9,226 bases of DNA from CAYYAU01 sp964469765 [NCBI: uncultured Clostridia bacterium] (GTDB lineage: Bacteria > UBA6262 > WVXT01 > CAYYAU01). The notes under the pieces are model-generated. The model was not told the DNA's origin, ran no database searches, and was given only the letters and a program-made list of their open reading frames with translations. A program made the position numbers and the translations under genes. Of this stretch, positions 7,244 through 9,226 are shown piece after piece; position 1 is the stretch's first letter; each line of letters opens with the position of its first letter. The stretch is from the NCBI GenBank assembly GCA_964469765.1, contig CAYYAU010000031.1:1-9226 (forward strand), in the 5' to 3' direction.

Positions 7244-7271
7244 TTGACAGTAATTTGAGAAATATTATAAA
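7244..7271 (+). promoter_or_regulatory. Sigma-70-type promoter for tRNA-Thr and etfBA
   Basis: TTGACA (7244-7249) is a perfect -35 box. Sixteen bases later TATAAA (7266-7271) gives a near-consensus -10. Transcription should begin near 7277-7279, about 33 bases before tRNA-Thr. It starts 20 bases after the cysS stop and is the only strong promoter-like pair I found. It probably drives tRNA-Thr and, by continued transcription, etfB and etfA. Confidence 0.75.
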
Positions 7272-7278
7272 ATAAGAT

Positions 7279-7298
7279 TTCTTCAAAATTATGAAGAA
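7279..7298 (+). other. A+T-rich hairpin at the predicted transcript start
   Basis: TTCTTCA (7279-7285) pairs perfectly with TGAAGAA (7292-7298) around a six-base loop. It begins at or next to the predicted start site of the 7244 promoter, so the primary transcript would open with this stem. Only two T's follow it, so it does not look like a rho-independent terminator for cysS. A role as a 5' stability or pre-tRNA leader element is inference. Confidence 0.45.
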
Positions 7299-7311
7299 TT
7301 AACGTTGATAT

Positions 7312-7384
7312 GCCGACATAGCTCAGTCGGTAGAGCAGGGGTTTTGTAAACCTCAGGTCGGGGGTTCGAGTCCCTCTGTCGGCT
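7312..7384 (+). tRNA. trnT: tRNA-Thr, anticodon TGT
   Basis: The cloverleaf is complete. Acceptor GCCGACA (7312-7318) pairs with TGTCGGC (7377-7383), with discriminator T at 7384. The D stem is GCTC/GAGC (7321-7324/7333-7336). The anticodon stem GGGGT/ACCTC (7338-7342/7350-7354) has one G-U pair, and loop TTTGTAA carries anticodon TGT at 7345-7347, reading ACA and related threonine codons. The T arm is GGGGG-TTCGAGT-CCCTC with one G-U pair. CCA is not encoded. The gene ends only 18 bases before the etfB ATG, so release of the tRNA 3' end would leave etfB mRNA with a very short leader. Confidence 0.96.
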
Positions 7385-7402
7385 TACTAAATCTGAGGAG
7401 AA

Positions 7403-8194
7403 ATGAAAGTAATTGTTTGTATAAAACAGGTTCCAGAAACAACAGAAGTTAAAATTGATTCAGAAACTAAGACTTTAATTCGTGAAGGAGTTCCTTCTAT
7501 TATAAATCCTTTTGATATGTATGCCATTGAAGAGGGAATAAGAATTAGAGAGAAATATGGTGGTAAGGTTACTGTTGTAAGTATGGGCCCGCCACAGGTT
7601 GAAAGTGCTTTAAGGCAGTGTATTGCCTTGGGGGTTGATGAAGTGGTGCTTATTTCAGATAGGATATTTGGCGGGTCAGACACATTAGCTACATCCTATA
7701 CTTTATCACAAGCAGTAAGAAAAATAAATGAGTTTGATTTGATTATTTGTGGAAAACAAGCTTCAGATGGAGATACAGCGCAGGTTGGTCCTGGTATAGC
7801 ACAGCATCTAAATATTCCATTTGTTACTTATGTAAAGAAGATTGAACAAATTTCACCAGATAAAAGTTATATAAGGGTTGAAAAACACATTGATGAAGGT
7901 TATGAAGTTATAGATATGCCGTTACCATCTTTAATAACAGTGGTAAAAGAAATAAATGAACCACGAGTTGAGTCATTAATTGGGAAAATGAAAGCAAAGA
8001 AGGCTATTATTCCTCGATGGTCAGCAGATGATTTGAATGTTGATGTTTCAAGGGTGGGACTTAACGGTTCACCAACGCAAGTTATAACTATATTTACGCC
8101 ACCGCCGAGAGGAAAGGGTGAGATTTTTGAGGGAGAATCAGAAGTAGTCGCCAATAAATTGATAGAAAAGTTGAAAACAAATAGGATAATATAA
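7403..8194 (+). CDS. etfB: Electron-transfer flavoprotein beta subunit EtfB
   Basis: EtfB forms a heterodimer with EtfA that carries electrons between NADH or ferredoxin and acyl-CoA-type dehydrogenases. The 263 residues match the family. Typical stretches are MKVIVCIKQVPETTEVKID at the start, REGVPSIINPFD (28-38), VSMGPPQ (59-65), ALGVDE (75-80) and the nucleotide-binding GKQASDGDTAQVGPG (117-131). The sequence resembles the clostridial CarD/bifurcating group, whose EtfB binds the bifurcating FAD; that assignment rests on resemblance and on the ferredoxin-bearing EtfA next to it. A GAGGAG tract at 7395-7400 ends only two bases before ATG 7403, a short spacing, but the protein start is unambiguous. 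etfA follows with no intervening base. Confidence 0.95.
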   Translation: MKVIVCIKQVPETTEVKIDSETKTLIREGVPSIINPFDMYAIEEGIRIREKYGGKVTVVSMGPPQVESALRQCIALGVDEVVLISDRIFGGSDTLATSYTLSQAVRKINEFDLIICGKQASDGDTAQVGPGIAQHLNIPFVTYVKKIEQISPDKSYIRVEKHIDEGYEVIDMPLPSLITVVKEINEPRVESLIGKMKAKKAIIPRWSADDLNVDVSRVGLNGSPTQVITIFTPPPRGKGEIFEGESEVVANKLIEKLKTNRII

Positions 8195-9226
8195 ATGTAT
8201 TTAAAAATTATTTCTGAAAAGTGTGTTGGGTGTGGATTGTGTGTAAATGTATGTCCTTACCAGGCTTTGGAGATAGTTGACAAAAAGGCTATTGTAAACG
8301 AAAAATGTACAATGTGTAAGGCTTGTATTGAAGTTTGTAACTTTGATGCAATAGTAATTGAGGTTGAAAAGAAAAAAAACCTAACAGATATCTCTTCCTT
8401 TAAAGGTGTCTGGGTCTTTGCAGAACAGAGGAATGGGAAAATTGAGCATGTTTCATTTGAATTGTTAGGAATTGCAAAGAAACTTGCTGAGAAGTTGAAT
8501 GAGGAGGTTTCAGCAGTATTAATTGGTGATAATATAAAAGAAAAAGCACCTCAATGCATTTCATATGGTGCTGATAAGGTTTATGTTATTGAGGGGTCAA
8601 TATTTAAACAGTTTCGCGATGAACCATATAGTAAAGCAATCTATGAGTTAGTTACAAAATATAAACCTTCTATACTTTTAGGAGGAGCGACAACTATAGG
8701 GAGGTCATTACTTCCAAAACTAGCAGTAATGCTTAAAACAGGGCTTACTGCTGATTGTACAGGTCTTGATATAGATGAAGAAAAAAAGATTCTTCTCCAG
8801 ACAAGGCCCGCATTTGGTGGAAATATTATGGCTACTATAATTTGTCCGAATACAAGACCACAAATGGCAACAGTAAGACCCAAGGTTATGAAAGCTTTAT
8901 CTCTTGATACAAAAAGAAAAGGAGAAATCATAGAAGAACAAGTATTTATAAAGGAAGAGAATGTTTTTACCAAGATAGTAGATACTGTAAAAGATATCAC
9001 TATAAAAGTAAATCTTCAAGAAGCTGATATTATAGTATCTGGAGGAAGAGGATTAAAAGGACCTGAGAACTTTAGAATAATAGAAGAGTTAGCAACTGTC
9101 TTAAAAGGCGCTGTTGGTGCTTCTCGAGCTGCTGTTGATGCTGGCTGGATTTCTTATTCTCATCAAGTTGGACAGACTGGAAAGACCGTTGCTCCAAAAC
9201 TTTATATAGCTTGTGGCATCTCTGGT
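8195..9226 (+). CDS. etfA: Ferredoxin-fused electron-transfer flavoprotein alpha subunit EtfA (3' end beyond window)
   Basis: The frame is open for 344 codons to the window edge; full-length relatives run about 400. Residues 1-55 are a 2x[4Fe-4S] ferredoxin-like domain: C10, C13, C16 and C20 with CP, then C38, C41, C44 and C48, the last followed by N instead of the usual P. An EtfA N-terminal alpha/beta domain follows from about residue 70 (GVWVFAEQ), including [20 protein letters not shown] at 203-222. The FAD-binding domain starts near 270, with [23 protein letters not shown] (308-318) and [21 protein letters not shown] at the edge. Such fusions occur in bifurcating Etf such as caffeyl-CoA reductase CarE of Acetobacterium. 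ATG 8195 directly abuts the etfB TAA, implying coupled translation. Confidence 0.94.
   Translation, partial: MYLKIISEKCVGCGLCVNVCPYQALEIVDKKAIVNEKCTMCKACIEVCNFDAIVIEVEKKKNLTDISSFKGVWVFAEQRNGKIEHVSFELLGIAKKLAEKLNEEVSAVLIGDNIKEKAPQCISYGADKVYVIEGSIFKQFRDEPYSKAIYELVTKYKPSILLGGATTIGRSLLPKLAVMLKTGLTADCTGLDIDEEKKILLQTRPAFGGNIMATIICPNTRPQMATVRPKVMKALSLDTKRKGEIIEEQVFIKEENVFTKIVDTVKDITIKVNLQEADIIVSGGRGLKGPENFRIIEELATVLKGAVGASRAAVDAGWISYSHQVGQTGKTVAPKLYIACGISG

Noticed and set aside
7263-7268. TATTAT as the -10 box of the tRNA-Thr promoter
   Set aside because: It would leave only a 13-base spacer from TTGACA. TATAAA at 7266-7271 gives 16.
1-9226. Mobile elements, CRISPR arrays, prophage or defence systems
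   Set aside because: No transposase, integrase, spaced repeat array, terminal inverted repeats or phage-like genes are visible. All long frames are housekeeping or metabolic genes.

Overview
The window is A+T-rich bacterial chromosome, about one-third G+C by eye, densely packed with plus-strand genes. Nothing in it looks mobile, phage-derived or CRISPR-related. An MlaF-type ATPase and an MCE/MlaD protein suggest a diderm (outer-membrane) bacterium. The radA-yacL-ispD-ispF-cysS order is a compressed form of the cluster known from Bacillus/Firmicutes. The ferredoxin-EtfA fusion suggests an anaerobe with flavin-based electron bifurcation. I cannot name the lineage. A low-G+C anaerobic diderm, such as an uncultured phylum like Omnitrophota or a diderm Firmicute, would fit, but that is a guess.

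Layout. (1) 1-64 is edge sequence with no assignable gene. (2) 65-138 is tRNA-Arg with anticodon GCG. (3) 139-251 is a non-coding stretch, clearly richer in G+C than its surroundings, with several complementary segments including a possible pseudoknot just before the first start codon. (4) 252-7224 is one tightly spaced run of seven genes: mlaF, mlaD, radA, a YacL-type PIN/TRAM membrane protein, ispD, ispF and cysS. Gaps are 0-50 bases, and the yacL/ispD and ispD/ispF junctions overlap. (5) 7225-7311 holds the best promoter in the window (TTGACA-16-TATAAA) and an A+T-rich hairpin at the predicted transcript start. (6) 7312-7384 is tRNA-Thr(TGT). (7) 7403 to the right edge is etfB followed with no gap by etfA. 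The etfA reading frame carries two [4Fe-4S] motifs at its N terminus and is cut by the window end after 344 codons.

Function. The first operon mixes envelope lipid transport (mlaF, mlaD; no MlaE permease is visible), recombination and DNA repair (radA), a PIN-type nuclease-like protein, two consecutive-pathway MEP isoprenoid enzymes (ispD, ispF) and cysteinyl-tRNA synthesis. The second unit encodes both subunits of an electron-transfer flavoprotein, probably of the bifurcating type; its partner dehydrogenase is not in the window. Both gene runs sit directly behind a tRNA gene, so tRNA processing may create the mRNA 5' ends.

Most of the window is ordinary housekeeping DNA. The points most worth a second look are the 139-251 leader, the GCG anticodon, the extra beta-rich domain of the MCE protein, the altered C-terminal motif of IspF, and the tRNA-headed operons.
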